Positions 1 to 6,184 of a stretch of DNA of 7,231 nt are shown here, piece after piece. The notes under the pieces were generated by a model. It was not told the DNA's origin. It was given only the letters and a program-made list of their open reading frames with translations, and made no database searches. Origin of the DNA: Micrococcales bacterium (GTDB lineage: Bacteria > Actinomycetota > Actinomycetes > Actinomycetales > Dermatophilaceae); NCBI GenBank assembly GCA_030452775.1, contig JAKDLQ010000118.1, positions 1-7,231 of the forward strand, written 5' to 3'. How positions within the stretch are numbered: the first letter of the stretch is position 1; every line of letters starts with the position of its first letter. Made by a program: the position numbers and the translations under genes.

Positions 1-10
1 CCCGGCGTAA

Positions 11-65
11 CCCCCCCCCCCCCCCTCCCGCCGGCCGCGTGGTGGGGGGGGGTGGGGGGGCCCCT
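11..65. repeat. C/G homopolymer low-complexity block
   Basis: A run of 15 C (11-25) is followed by TCCC, a short GC-rich stretch, then G9-T-G7 (44-60) and CCCC (61-64). The C and G tracts are nearly complementary, so a single strand could fold back, and the G-rich strand has the composition of a G-quadruplex former. It lies beyond the 3' end of mntR. Nothing here looks coding. It could be a real slippage-prone tract, or a low-quality contig edge where homopolymer lengths are unreliable. Confidence 0.75.
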
Positions 66-114
66 AAAAACACCACACGCGACTTGCGTTGCGACACGGG
101 GTGGCCGGCCTGGG

Positions 115-783
115 CTATCGCTGCGGTCGGACCCAGATCGCGTCGATGTCGGTGCGATCCAGTGCTGTCCCGTCCGGTGCGATCGTTCGCCGGTCGTGCG
201 GGGGACCGGGATCGGGGGCGACGACGATGATCGCGCCCGGACGGATCCCGCGCACGCCGAGGCGGTCGAGACAAGCGGGGTCGGAGTCGGAGATGCGTAC
301 GACGGCGACCCGTCCGGCACCCGTCTCGGCGAGGGGTACCGTGTCGCCGGGCCGCTCGATCGTCCCGTCGGCGGCCGGAATGGGATCACCGTGCGGGTCG
401 GCCACGGGGTGGCCCAGCATCCGGTCGATCCGGTCGATCATCGTGTCCGAGACGGCGTGTTCGAGGCGTTCGGCTTCGTCATGCACCTCGTCCCAGCCGT
501 AGCCGAGCGTGGTGACGAGGAAGGTCTCGACGAGTCGGTGCCGGCGCACCATGGCCAGGGCCAGGTCGGCGCCGAGCGAGGTGAGCACGACCGGCTTGTA
601 GGGCTGATGCTCGACGAGACGCTGGCCGGCGAGCCGCTTCACGGTCTCGGAGACGTTCGCCTGCGTCGTGCGAAACCGGAGGGCCAGGTCCTTGGTGGTG
701 ATCGGTGGCCCGCCCCATTCGGTGGCCGACCAGATGACCTTGAGGTAGTCCTGGGCAACCGCAGTGATCTGCTCGACGCCCAT
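115..783 (-). CDS. mntR: Manganese-responsive transcriptional repressor, DtxR/MntR family
   Basis: A 222-aa cytoplasmic repressor that should bind DNA when loaded with Mn2+ and shut off manganese uptake. The N-terminal winged helix (about 5-70) starts QDYLKVIW and has its recognition helix near 41-52 (TQANVSETVKRL). The dimerisation and metal-binding part (about 75-125) has HRLVE (H82, E86) and VHDEAERLEH. There E105 occupies the position of Cys102 in DtxR, and E108 and H109 follow; Glu at that site is typical of Mn-sensing rather than Fe-sensing members. D12 matches Asp8 of B. subtilis MntR. Residues from about 150 form the SH3/FeoA-like C-terminal domain that the short Bacillus protein lacks. 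The whole resembles mycobacterial MntR/SirR. The start at 783 is chosen because homology begins there and a GAGG lies upstream. An in-frame ATG at 864 overlapping the mntH stop would add 27 residues. It is the second gene of an mntH-mntR operon. Confidence 0.9.
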   Translation of the reverse strand: MGVEQITAVAQDYLKVIWSATEWGGPPITTKDLALRFRTTQANVSETVKRLAGQRLVEHQPYKPVVLTSLGADLALAMVRRHRLVETFLVTTLGYGWDEVHDEAERLEHAVSDTMIDRIDRMLGHPVADPHGDPIPAADGTIERPGDTVPLAETGAGRVAVVRISDSDPACLDRLGVRGIRPGAIIVVAPDPGPPHDRRTIAPDGTALDRTDIDAIWVRPQR

Positions 784-814
784 GCTGTCATCCTCGCTCG
801 GTGGGGCCACTCGA

Positions 815-843
815 CCGCAGGAGCGGGGCGGCTCGGCCTGCGG
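815..843 (-). other. Intercistronic hairpin between mntH and mntR
   Basis: A perfect 7-bp inverted repeat, CCGCAGG (815-821) and CCTGCGG (837-843), encloses 15 nt that hold a smaller GAGC/GCTC pair. It lies in the 77-bp gap between the mntH stop and the preferred mntR start. No T run follows on the minus strand, so it does not look like a Rho-independent terminator. It might influence mRNA stability or mntR expression. If mntR instead starts at 864, the segment is coding. Confidence 0.4.
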
Positions 844-860
844 AGGCGGGTGCGCTGCGC

Positions 861-2117
861 TCATGCCTGCCCGGTCAGGGTGAGCACGATGAGCACACCG
901 TTGAGCGCCACGATCAGGGCCACGACGAGCCAGGCCACGGCCTTCATCGGGATGCGGTTGGCATAGGAACCCATCACTGCGGTGGACGAGGTCAGCCGTA
1001 CGAGTGGGATCAACGCGAAGGGAATGCCGATGCTGAGGGCTACCTGGCTCAGGACAAGGGCCCAGGTGGGGTCGACCCCGACAGCAAGGATCACCAGCGC
1101 CGGGACGAGGGTGACCACGCGACGGGCCAGCAACGACACCTGCACCTTGAGCAGGCCGCCCATGATCGCGCCGCCGGCATAGCAGCCGACCGAGGTCGAG
1201 GCCAGCCCGGAGGCGAGTAGGCCGATCCCGAAGATGACACCGATCGTCGGGCCGAGCTGGTCCGCGATCGCCGCGTGAGCGCCCTCGATGGTGTCGGTGC
1301 CCTCGACACCGGGCAGGCTGGCCGCGGCGAGCAGCAGCATGGCGATGTTCACCGAGCCGGCGATGAGCAGTGAGAGGCCGACGTCCCACCTGGTCACCCG
1401 CAGCAGTCTCGGGAGCCCGATCCGCTCGCGGGCCTCCGCTCCGTGGCGGTCGTGCGCGAGCGAGGAGTGCAGGTAGATGGCGTGTGGCATCACCGTGGCC
1501 CCGAGCATGCTGGCCGCGAGCAGCACCGTCCCGGTGCCGTCGAAACGTGGGACGAGACCGGCCGCGGCGCCTCCCCACGACACCGGACTGACGAAGAGCC
1601 CGGCGAGGAACCCCACCGTGATCACGGCGAGCAGGCCCATGATGACGAACTCGAAGGGCCGCTGGCCCCGCCGTGACTGCACGAGCAGCAGCAGGGTCGA
1701 GATGACCCCGACGATCAGGCCACCGAACAGCAGCGGCACCCCGAAGAGGATCTGCAGCGCGATCGCCCCACCGAGCACCTCGGCCAGGTCGGTCGCCGCG
1801 GCCACCCCTTCTGCCTGTACCCAGAAGAGCAGCCGGCCGGTCCGCGGCATCCGTTCGCCGAGCAACCCCGGCAGACTCTTGCCCGTCACCAGGCCGAGCT
1901 TGGCCGAGAGGTACTGCACGAGCACCGCCATGAGGTTGGCCCCGACGAGCACCCAGACGAGCAGGTATCCGTAGAGTGAGCCCGCCGTGAGGTTGGCGGC
2001 CACGTTGCCCGGATCGACGTAGGCGATGGCGGCGACGAACGCCGGCCCGAGCAGCGCCCCGCGCCGCGACCCGCGCACGCGGGGCCGGTCGGCCGCACGT
2101 GCCGTATCGATACTCAC
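861..2117 (-). CDS. mntH: NRAMP-family divalent metal (Mn2+)/H+ symporter
   Basis: A 418-aa inner-membrane importer that uses the proton gradient to take up Mn2+ and, less well, Fe2+. The family's metal-binding signature in TM1 is present as DPGN (35-38), and the unwound TM6 has MPH (210-212). TM3 carries QAEGVAAATDLAEVLGG (101-117), and the region near two thirds of the protein has LLASGLASTSVG, both typical of the family. Hydrophobic segments run through to the C-terminus and the length is normal. The GTG start gives a 20-residue polar tail before TM1. A GTG 13 codons further in is possible, but neither start has a Shine-Dalgarno sequence. The first start sits 7 nt after a TANNNT box, as in leaderless actinobacterial genes. 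The next gene, mntR, encodes the likely regulator, and the palindrome at 2119-2140 is its likely operator. Confidence 0.96.
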   Translation of the reverse strand: MSIDTARAADRPRVRGSRRGALLGPAFVAAIAYVDPGNVAANLTAGSLYGYLLVWVLVGANLMAVLVQYLSAKLGLVTGKSLPGLLGERMPRTGRLLFWVQAEGVAAATDLAEVLGGAIALQILFGVPLLFGGLIVGVISTLLLLVQSRRGQRPFEFVIMGLLAVITVGFLAGLFVSPVSWGGAAAGLVPRFDGTGTVLLAASMLGATVMPHAIYLHSSLAHDRHGAEARERIGLPRLLRVTRWDVGLSLLIAGSVNIAMLLLAAASLPGVEGTDTIEGAHAAIADQLGPTIGVIFGIGLLASGLASTSVGCYAGGAIMGGLLKVQVSLLARRVVTLVPALVILAVGVDPTWALVLSQVALSIGIPFALIPLVRLTSSTAVMGSYANRIPMKAVAWLVVALIVALNGVLIVLTLTGQA

Positions 2118-2118
2118 A

Positions 2119-2140
2119 GAAGTTAAGTTACCTTAACTTC
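2119..2140 (-). promoter_or_regulatory. Palindromic operator overlapping the mntH promoter (probable MntR box)
   Basis: The arms GAAGTTAAG (2119-2127) and CTTAACTTC (2132-2140) are perfect reverse complements around a 4-nt centre. This AT-rich palindrome stands out in GC-rich surroundings and ends one base before the mntH GTG. On the minus strand it contains TAACTT (2130-2125), a TANNNT -10 box whose last T is 7 nt from the start codon. A repressor bound here would cover the -10 box and the transcription start. Size and symmetry suit a DtxR-family dimer site. No clear -35 is visible. Assignment to MntR is inferred from the linked mntR gene. Confidence 0.8.
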
Positions 2141-2163
2141 CCGACCATCTGGGCGGTGGTTCG

Positions 2164-2185
2164 CGACGCCGGATTCGTGGCGTCG
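2164..2185. other. Inverted repeat in the mntH-pdxT divergent intergenic region
   Basis: A perfect 7-bp inverted repeat, CGACGCC (2164-2170) and GGCGTCG (2179-2185), surrounds an 8-nt loop. It lies about 47-68 bp upstream of the mntH start and 80-102 bp upstream of pdxT. It is GC-rich and unlike the AT-rich palindrome next to mntH. It could be a second protein site or a chance palindrome. Confidence 0.35.
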
Positions 2186-2227
2186 AGCAGCACCGCATCG
2201 AGGGAGACCCGCTCGGCATGGACGTGG

Positions 2228-2258
2228 TTGCGCGGCGCTGATCCCCGGGGCATACGCT
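2228..2258 (+). promoter_or_regulatory. Candidate leaderless promoter of pdxT
   Basis: TACGCT (2253-2258) fits the actinobacterial TANNNT -10 pattern and ends 7 nt before the pdxT ATG, so transcription should begin at or next to the start codon. TTGCGC (2228-2233) is a possible -35 with a long 19-nt spacer. The absence of any Shine-Dalgarno sequence before pdxT supports a leaderless transcript. The spacer contains the palindrome CCCCGGGG (2243-2250). Confidence 0.55.
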
Positions 2259-2265
2259 CCGCCAC

Positions 2266-2883
2266 ATGGCAGCACCACTGATCGGCGTCCTCGCCGTGCA
2301 GGGCGATGTGCGCGAGCACGTCTCGGCGCTGACCGAGCTCGGCGCCGCGGTCACCCTCGTGCGCCGGCCCGAGGAGGTCGAGCAGATCGAGGGTCTTGTC
2401 ATTCCCGGGGGAGAGTCGACCGTGATGGACAAGCTCGTGCGCGCGTTCGGGCTGCGCGACCTGCTGCGCGCGCGACTGGCCGCAGGCATGCCGGCCTTCG
2501 GATCCTGTGCGGGCATGATCATGCTCGCCGACCGGATCGCCGACGCGCCGCAGGGCCAGCAGACGCTCGGCGGGCTCGACCTGACCGTGCGACGCAACGC
2601 GTTCGGCCGACAGGTCGACTCCTTCGAGACCGATCTCGACTTCGCCGGCCTCGACGCCCCGGTGCACGCCGTGTTCATCCGGGCGCCCTGGGTCGAGACG
2701 CTCGGGCCCGATGTCGAGGTCCTCGCGCGCGTGGGACACGCTGGGGCGGAAGGAGCCCCCGCGGGTAGGATCGTGGCGGTTCGGCAGGGCACCATCACGG
2801 CGACGTCCTTCCACCCCGAGGTGGGTCGAGATCGCCGGATCCATGCCGAGTTCGTCGAGACCGTACGAAGACACCATCGGTGA
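2266..2883 (+). CDS. pdxT: Pyridoxal 5'-phosphate synthase, glutaminase subunit PdxT
   Basis: A 205-aa class-I glutamine amidotransferase that hydrolyses glutamine and feeds ammonia to PdxS, which builds PLP from ribose 5-phosphate and glyceraldehyde 3-phosphate (the DXP-independent vitamin B6 route). Visible signatures are the N-terminal GVLAVQGDVREH, PGGEST (47-52), the nucleophile loop GSCAGMI with Cys81, and the catalytic His183 and Glu185 in TSFHPEV. The length is normal and all catalytic residues are present. The ATG has no Shine-Dalgarno sequence but lies 7 nt after a -10-like box. Many actinobacteria place pdxS immediately upstream; here the upstream neighbour is the divergent mntH, so the synthase subunit must be encoded elsewhere. 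yebC follows after 44 bp and may be co-transcribed. Confidence 0.96.
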   Translation: MAAPLIGVLAVQGDVREHVSALTELGAAVTLVRRPEEVEQIEGLVIPGGESTVMDKLVRAFGLRDLLRARLAAGMPAFGSCAGMIMLADRIADAPQGQQTLGGLDLTVRRNAFGRQVDSFETDLDFAGLDAPVHAVFIRAPWVETLGPDVEVLARVGHAGAEGAPAGRIVAVRQGTITATSFHPEVGRDRRIHAEFVETVRRHHR

Positions 2884-2927
2884 ATGAACGGTGGGTGAAT
2901 GCACAACGGGAAGCGTGAGGACACGGC

Positions 2928-3701
2928 ATGAGCGGCCACTCCAAATGGGCCACGACGAAACACCAGAAGGCAGCCAAGGACGCCAAGCGGGGCAAACTCT
3001 TCGCCAAGCTCATCAAGAACATCGAGGTGGCGGTCCGCTCGGGTGGGCCCGACCCTGCGGGCAACCCGACCCTCTACGACGCGATCCAGAAGGCGAAGAA
3101 GACCTCGGTCCCCAACGACAACATCGACCGGGCGGTCAAGCGCGGCGCGGGCACGGAGGCGGGCGGCGCCGACTGGCAGACGATCATGTACGAGGGCTAT
3201 GCACCAGGCGGCGTTGCGGTCCTCATCGAATGCCTCACCGACAACCGCAACCGCGCCGCGTCCGAGGTGCGGATCGCTCTGACTCGGGGCGGCGGCCAAC
3301 TCGCCGACCCCGGCTCCGTGTCCTACCTGTTCACCCGCAAAGGGGTGGTCATCGTCCCGAAGCAGCAGTCCGGCGCAGAAGCGACGGAGGACTCGATCCT
3401 TGAAGCCGTCCTCGAGGCCGGCGCCGAGGAGCTGGGGGACAACGGCGACACCTGGGAGATCGTGTCCGAGGCCACCGACGTCGTCGCCGTGCGCCGAGCC
3501 CTGGAGGATGCCGGAGTCGACTACGACTCGGCCGAGGCCTCCTTCGTCCCCACCCAACAGGTCCCACTGGACCTCGACGGGGCCAAGAAACTGATCCGGA
3601 TCATCGATGCCCTCGAAGACAGCGACGACGTGCAGAACGTCTGGGCCAACGGCGACATCTCGGACGAGGTGCTCGCCCAGCTCGACGGCGACGACGACTG
3701 A
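2928..3701 (+). CDS. yebC: YebC/TACO1-family translational regulator
   Basis: A 257-aa protein of the YebC/TACO1 family. It begins with the family signature MSGHSKW, continues with a basic segment (KHQKAAKDAKRGKLFAKLIKNIEVA), and has PNDNIDRAVKRG and YEGYAPGGVAVLIECLTDN in the first domain. The second and third domains contain GSVSYLF and the C-terminal DDVQNVW motif, ending in an acidic tail. Older annotations call these proteins transcriptional regulators. More recent work links the family to translation, including relief of ribosome stalling. The ATG has GAGG (2917-2920) 7 nt upstream. Its place between pdxT and ruvC is the usual one in actinobacteria. It is separated from ruvC by 127 bp that contain a separate promoter region, so ruvC need not depend on read-through from yebC. 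Confidence 0.95.
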   Translation: MSGHSKWATTKHQKAAKDAKRGKLFAKLIKNIEVAVRSGGPDPAGNPTLYDAIQKAKKTSVPNDNIDRAVKRGAGTEAGGADWQTIMYEGYAPGGVAVLIECLTDNRNRAASEVRIALTRGGGQLADPGSVSYLFTRKGVVIVPKQQSGAEATEDSILEAVLEAGAEELGDNGDTWEIVSEATDVVAVRRALEDAGVDYDSAEASFVPTQQVPLDLDGAKKLIRIIDALEDSDDVQNVWANGDISDEVLAQLDGDDD

Positions 3702-3777
3702 GCCGCATTATTGCCTCTGCCACGAACCGGGAGACCGGTCATCGGCGTGCCTCCCGTGGGATGGGCAGCTCACGGCA

Positions 3778-3783
3778 TACGGT
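3778..3783 (+). promoter_or_regulatory. Candidate -10 box of the ruvCAB promoter
   Basis: TACGGT fits TANNNT and would place transcription initiation near 3790, right at the LexA-box palindrome. I see no convincing -35 hexamer at 16-18 nt spacing, so the call rests on the -10 pattern and the operator position. Confidence 0.4.
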
Positions 3784-3788
3784 GGTGA

Positions 3789-3804
3789 CCGAACGCCTGT
3801 TCGG
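3789..3804 (+). promoter_or_regulatory. LexA-binding SOS box upstream of ruvC
   Basis: The site is a perfect 16-bp palindrome with arms CCGAAC (3789-3794) and GTTCGG (3799-3804) around GCCT. Its core, CGAAC-N4-GTTCG, matches the SOS box of Gram-positive bacteria and actinobacteria. It lies 24 bp before the ruvC start and just downstream of a -10-like box, where bound LexA would block initiation. Control of ruv genes by LexA is known in E. coli and mycobacteria, which fits this placement. Confidence 0.85.
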
Positions 3805-3828
3805 GATTGGTCGAGGCGGGAGGTAGTG

Positions 3829-4413
3829 TTGCGCGTGCTCGCGGTTGACCCTGGCCTGACCCGATGCGGAGTCGGCGTCGTCGAGGGGGTGCCCGGTCGG
3901 CGGCTCTCCCTCGTCGAGGTCGGCGTCATCCGGACACCGGTCGGCGACCGGGCGCCGCGGCGGTTGGTCATGGTGGAGGACGAGTTGCACGCCTGGTTCG
4001 AGCGGCATCGACCCGACGCCGTCGCCATCGAGCGGGTCTTCGCCGACACCAACGTCTCGACGGTGATGGGGACCGCCCAGGTGACCGGCATCGTCATGAT
4101 CATCGCCGAGCGGCGCGGCCTTCCCGTCGCCCTGCACACTCCCACCGAGGTCAAGGCAGCGGTCAGTGGCAGTGGGCGAGCCGACAAGGCCCAGGTGACC
4201 GCCATGGTCACCCACCTCCTCGGGCTCGCCGCGACACCCAAGCCTGCCGACGCCGCCGATGCCCTGGCCCTCGCCATCTGTCACATCTGGCGCGGGGGGA
4301 CTCAAAGCCGCCTCGCCGAGGCCACAGCGGCGCAGGCCGCGTCTCGGCTCCGCCCCGAGCGACCATCAACCGGCCGCACCGCCGGCCCTCCCACCTCCGG
4401 AGTCCGCCGATGA
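3829..4413 (+). CDS. ruvC: Crossover junction endodeoxyribonuclease RuvC
   Basis: A 194-aa Holliday-junction resolvase that nicks two strands of like polarity in four-way junctions, acting with RuvAB. All four acidic active-site residues are present: D7 in AVDPG, E68 in AIERVF, and D141 and D144 in PADAADALALA. Also conserved are VMGTAQ and HTPTEVKAAVSGSGRADKAQV. The start is TTG at 3829, since it gives MRVLAVDPG exactly as in homologues and has GGGAGG (3818-3823) 5 nt upstream. The GTG at 3826 is only 2 nt from that site, and the GTG at 3835 would cut into the first strand. The last 35 or so residues form a low-complexity A/R/P/S-rich tail absent from the 173-aa E. coli protein. The stop overlaps the ruvA start by ATGA. 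It is the first gene of ruvCAB, behind an SOS box. Confidence 0.96.
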   Translation: MRVLAVDPGLTRCGVGVVEGVPGRRLSLVEVGVIRTPVGDRAPRRLVMVEDELHAWFERHRPDAVAIERVFADTNVSTVMGTAQVTGIVMIIAERRGLPVALHTPTEVKAAVSGSGRADKAQVTAMVTHLLGLAATPKPADAADALALAICHIWRGGTQSRLAEATAAQAASRLRPERPSTGRTAGPPTSGVRR

Positions 4414-5012
4414 TCGCGTCGCTCTCGGGCACCGTGCTGCGGGCCGGCCTCGACTCCGTCGTTCTTGGCGTCGGGGGAGTCGGGATGCTCGTTCACACGA
4501 CTCCGGCCACGGCCGCCTCGGTGCGCCCCGGACAGAGCACAGACCTGGTCACCACCCTTGTCGTGCGAGAGGATTCGCTCACTCTCTATGGCTTCGCCAC
4601 CGACGACGAGAAGGTCGTCTTCGAGACGGTGCAGACCGTGTCCGGCGTCGGCCCTCGGCTCGCCCTCGCCCTGCTGGCGGTGCATCCGCCCGAGGCGGTC
4701 CGGGCCGCCCTCGGCTCCGGCGACCTCGCGGCGCTGACGAAGGTGCCCGGCATCGGCAAGAAGGGGGCCGAGCGACTCGTGCTCGAGCTGCGGGACAAGC
4801 TGGGGTCCCTCGCTGCGACCTCCCCGACCGGGTCCCCGACGTGGTCCAGCGCCGGTGAGGGCTGGCGTGAGCAGGTGCGTGAGGCGCTCGTCGGCCTCGG
4901 GTGGAGCGTCAGGCAGGCGGACGACGCCATCGAGAAGGTCGCGCCCGTGGCGTCGGAGGGTGCCGGCGTGTCAGCGTTGCTACGTGCTGCCCTGCAGGAG
5001 CTCGGCCGATGA
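4410..5012 (+). CDS. ruvA: Holliday junction DNA helicase subunit RuvA
   Basis: A 200-aa protein that binds four-way junctions as a tetramer and loads RuvB for branch migration. Domain I (about 1-63) is the OB fold beginning MIASLSGTV and ending LTLYGF. Domain II carries two helix-hairpin-helix motifs, VSGVGPRLALALL (77-89) and VPGIGKKGAERLVLELRDKLG (112-132). A flexible S/T/P/G linker (about 134-150) leads to domain III (about 152-200), the RuvB-contacting module, with REQVREALVGLGW. The length is normal (E. coli 203 aa). It overlaps both ruvC and ruvB by the 4-nt ATGA arrangement, which implies translational coupling in one SOS-controlled operon. Confidence 0.97.
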   Translation: MIASLSGTVLRAGLDSVVLGVGGVGMLVHTTPATAASVRPGQSTDLVTTLVVREDSLTLYGFATDDEKVVFETVQTVSGVGPRLALALLAVHPPEAVRAALGSGDLAALTKVPGIGKKGAERLVLELRDKLGSLAATSPTGSPTWSSAGEGWREQVREALVGLGWSVRQADDAIEKVAPVASEGAGVSALLRAALQELGR

Positions 5013-6184
5013 GTCCCAGCACTCCTGCGAGAGGTGACCGCGGCAAGGGCGCCGAGGGCGGCGGACCCGTCGCGGAGGGCAGCGACGAGTGCGTGCCCGA
5101 TGGCTCCTTCGATGCCACCGCACGCGTCGTCGACGCCGACGGGGACGGCGACGAGCGGCAGGTCGAGGCCGCCCTGCGGCCGAAGCGCCTCGATGACTTC
5201 CCCGGGCAGGACCGGGTCCGAGAGCAGCTCGACCTCGTCCTCACGGCCGCCAGACGCCGAGGGACTCCGCCCGATCACGTGCTGCTCTCCGGACCACCCG
5301 GCCTCGGCAAGACGACCCTCGCACTCATCGTCGCGAGCGAGCTCGGCCAGCCCATCCGGGTCACCTCGGGACCGGCTATCCAGCACGCCGGGGACCTCGC
5401 CTCGGTCCTGTCCTCGCTCGCCGAGGGGGAGGTGCTCTTCCTCGACGAGATCCATCGGATGGCCCGCCCGGCCGAGGAGATGCTCTATCTGGCCATGGAG
5501 GACTTCCGGGTCGATGTCATCATCGGCAAGGGGCCGGGCGCGACCGCCATCCCGCTGGAGCTTCCCCCGTTCACCGTCGTCGGCGCGACCACGCGGTCCG
5601 GGCTGCTGCCGGCTCCGTTGCGTGACCGTTTCGGCTTCACCGGCCACCTCGACTTCTACGACGCGGCCGATCTCGTCACCATCTTGCATCGGTCCGCGGG
5701 GCTGCTCGGACTCGATGCCGACGAGGACGGGATCACCGAGATCGCGTTGCGCTCACGGGGGACGCCCCGGATCGCCAACCGGCTGCTGCGCCGGGTCCGC
5801 GACTGGGCGCAGGTCCACGGCCGGGGGGCGCACGCCGATCGCGTGACCGCGCACGGCGCCCGGACCGCGCTGGCTCTCTTCGATGTCGACGAACGCGGGC
5901 TCGACCGCCTCGACCGCGCAGTCCTTCAGGCACTGTGCCGGCGCTTCAACGGCGGGCCGGTGGGACTCTCCACGTTGGCGGTCGCGGTCGGCGAGGAGGC
6001 CGACACGGTCGAGACAGTCGCCGAACCCTTCCTCGTCCGTGAGGGCTTCATGGTCCGCACCCCCCGGGGCCGCGCGGCCTCAGTCCTCGCGTGGCGCCAC
6101 CTCGGGCTGGCTCCACCACCAGATGCCCAAGGAATGTGGTCGGCCACGCTCCCGATCGATGACGCGGGCGGGGCCCGATTCTAA
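5009..6184 (+). CDS. ruvB: Holliday junction branch-migration ATPase RuvB
   Basis: A 391-aa AAA+ motor that forms hexameric rings on either side of the RuvA-junction complex and pulls DNA through. Walker A is GPPGLGKTT (95-103, K101), Walker B LFLDEIH (143-149), and sensor 1 GATTR (192-196). LRDRFG (204-209) holds the probable arginine finger R205. The C-terminal winged helix contains RFNGGPVGLSTLA and ends near RTPRGR. It is longer than the usual 335-350 aa: an acidic, G/D/E-rich N-terminal leader puts the conserved RPKRLDDF motif at residue 57 rather than about 24, and about 18 residues are added at the C-terminus. The ATG at 5009 overlaps the ruvA stop, which supports this start. No convincing internal start with a ribosome-binding site was seen. 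Confidence 0.97.
   Translation: MSPSTPARGDRGKGAEGGGPVAEGSDECVPDGSFDATARVVDADGDGDERQVEAALRPKRLDDFPGQDRVREQLDLVLTAARRRGTPPDHVLLSGPPGLGKTTLALIVASELGQPIRVTSGPAIQHAGDLASVLSSLAEGEVLFLDEIHRMARPAEEMLYLAMEDFRVDVIIGKGPGATAIPLELPPFTVVGATTRSGLLPAPLRDRFGFTGHLDFYDAADLVTILHRSAGLLGLDADEDGITEIALRSRGTPRIANRLLRRVRDWAQVHGRGAHADRVTAHGARTALALFDVDERGLDRLDRAVLQALCRRFNGGPVGLSTLAVAVGEEADTVETVAEPFLVREGFMVRTPRGRAASVLAWRHLGLAPPPDAQGMWSATLPIDDAGGARF

Noticed and set aside
1..10. TAA at 8-10 as the end of a plus-strand gene entering from the left
   Set aside because: Two or three codons are not enough to support a reading frame.
64..90. T5 run on the minus strand after mntR as a Rho-independent terminator
   Set aside because: The run of five T is present (66-70), but I could not find a stable stem immediately before it.
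52..966. Long plus-strand open frame opposite mntR and the end of mntH
   Set aside because: It begins inside the homopolymer block and lies antisense to two clearly recognisable genes. The protein is Arg/Gly/Asp/Val-rich with no family likeness, as expected for a shadow frame in high-GC DNA.
864..1578. Upstream extension of the mntR frame through mntH
   Set aside because: The frame stays open only because of high GC content. It would overlap most of mntH, and the translation there is arginine/proline-rich with no homology.
2879..2901. Direct repeat GGTGAATG, two copies 15 bp apart, between pdxT and yebC
   Set aside because: Only two short copies, one partly in the pdxT coding end, with no symmetry or promoter placement; likely chance.
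2133..3557. Minus-strand open frame of 474 codons opposite pdxT and yebC
   Set aside because: Its composition is that of a reverse-complement shadow, and pdxT and yebC on the other strand carry all the family motifs.
3726..3739. ACCGG-GAGA-CCGGT stem after yebC as a terminator
   Set aside because: A stem of only 5 bp with no following T run is too weak to call.
4586..5689. Minus-strand open frame of 367 codons opposite ruvA and ruvB
   Set aside because: It is antisense to intact RuvA and RuvB, has no recognisable domain, and no plausible promoter or ribosome site was seen.
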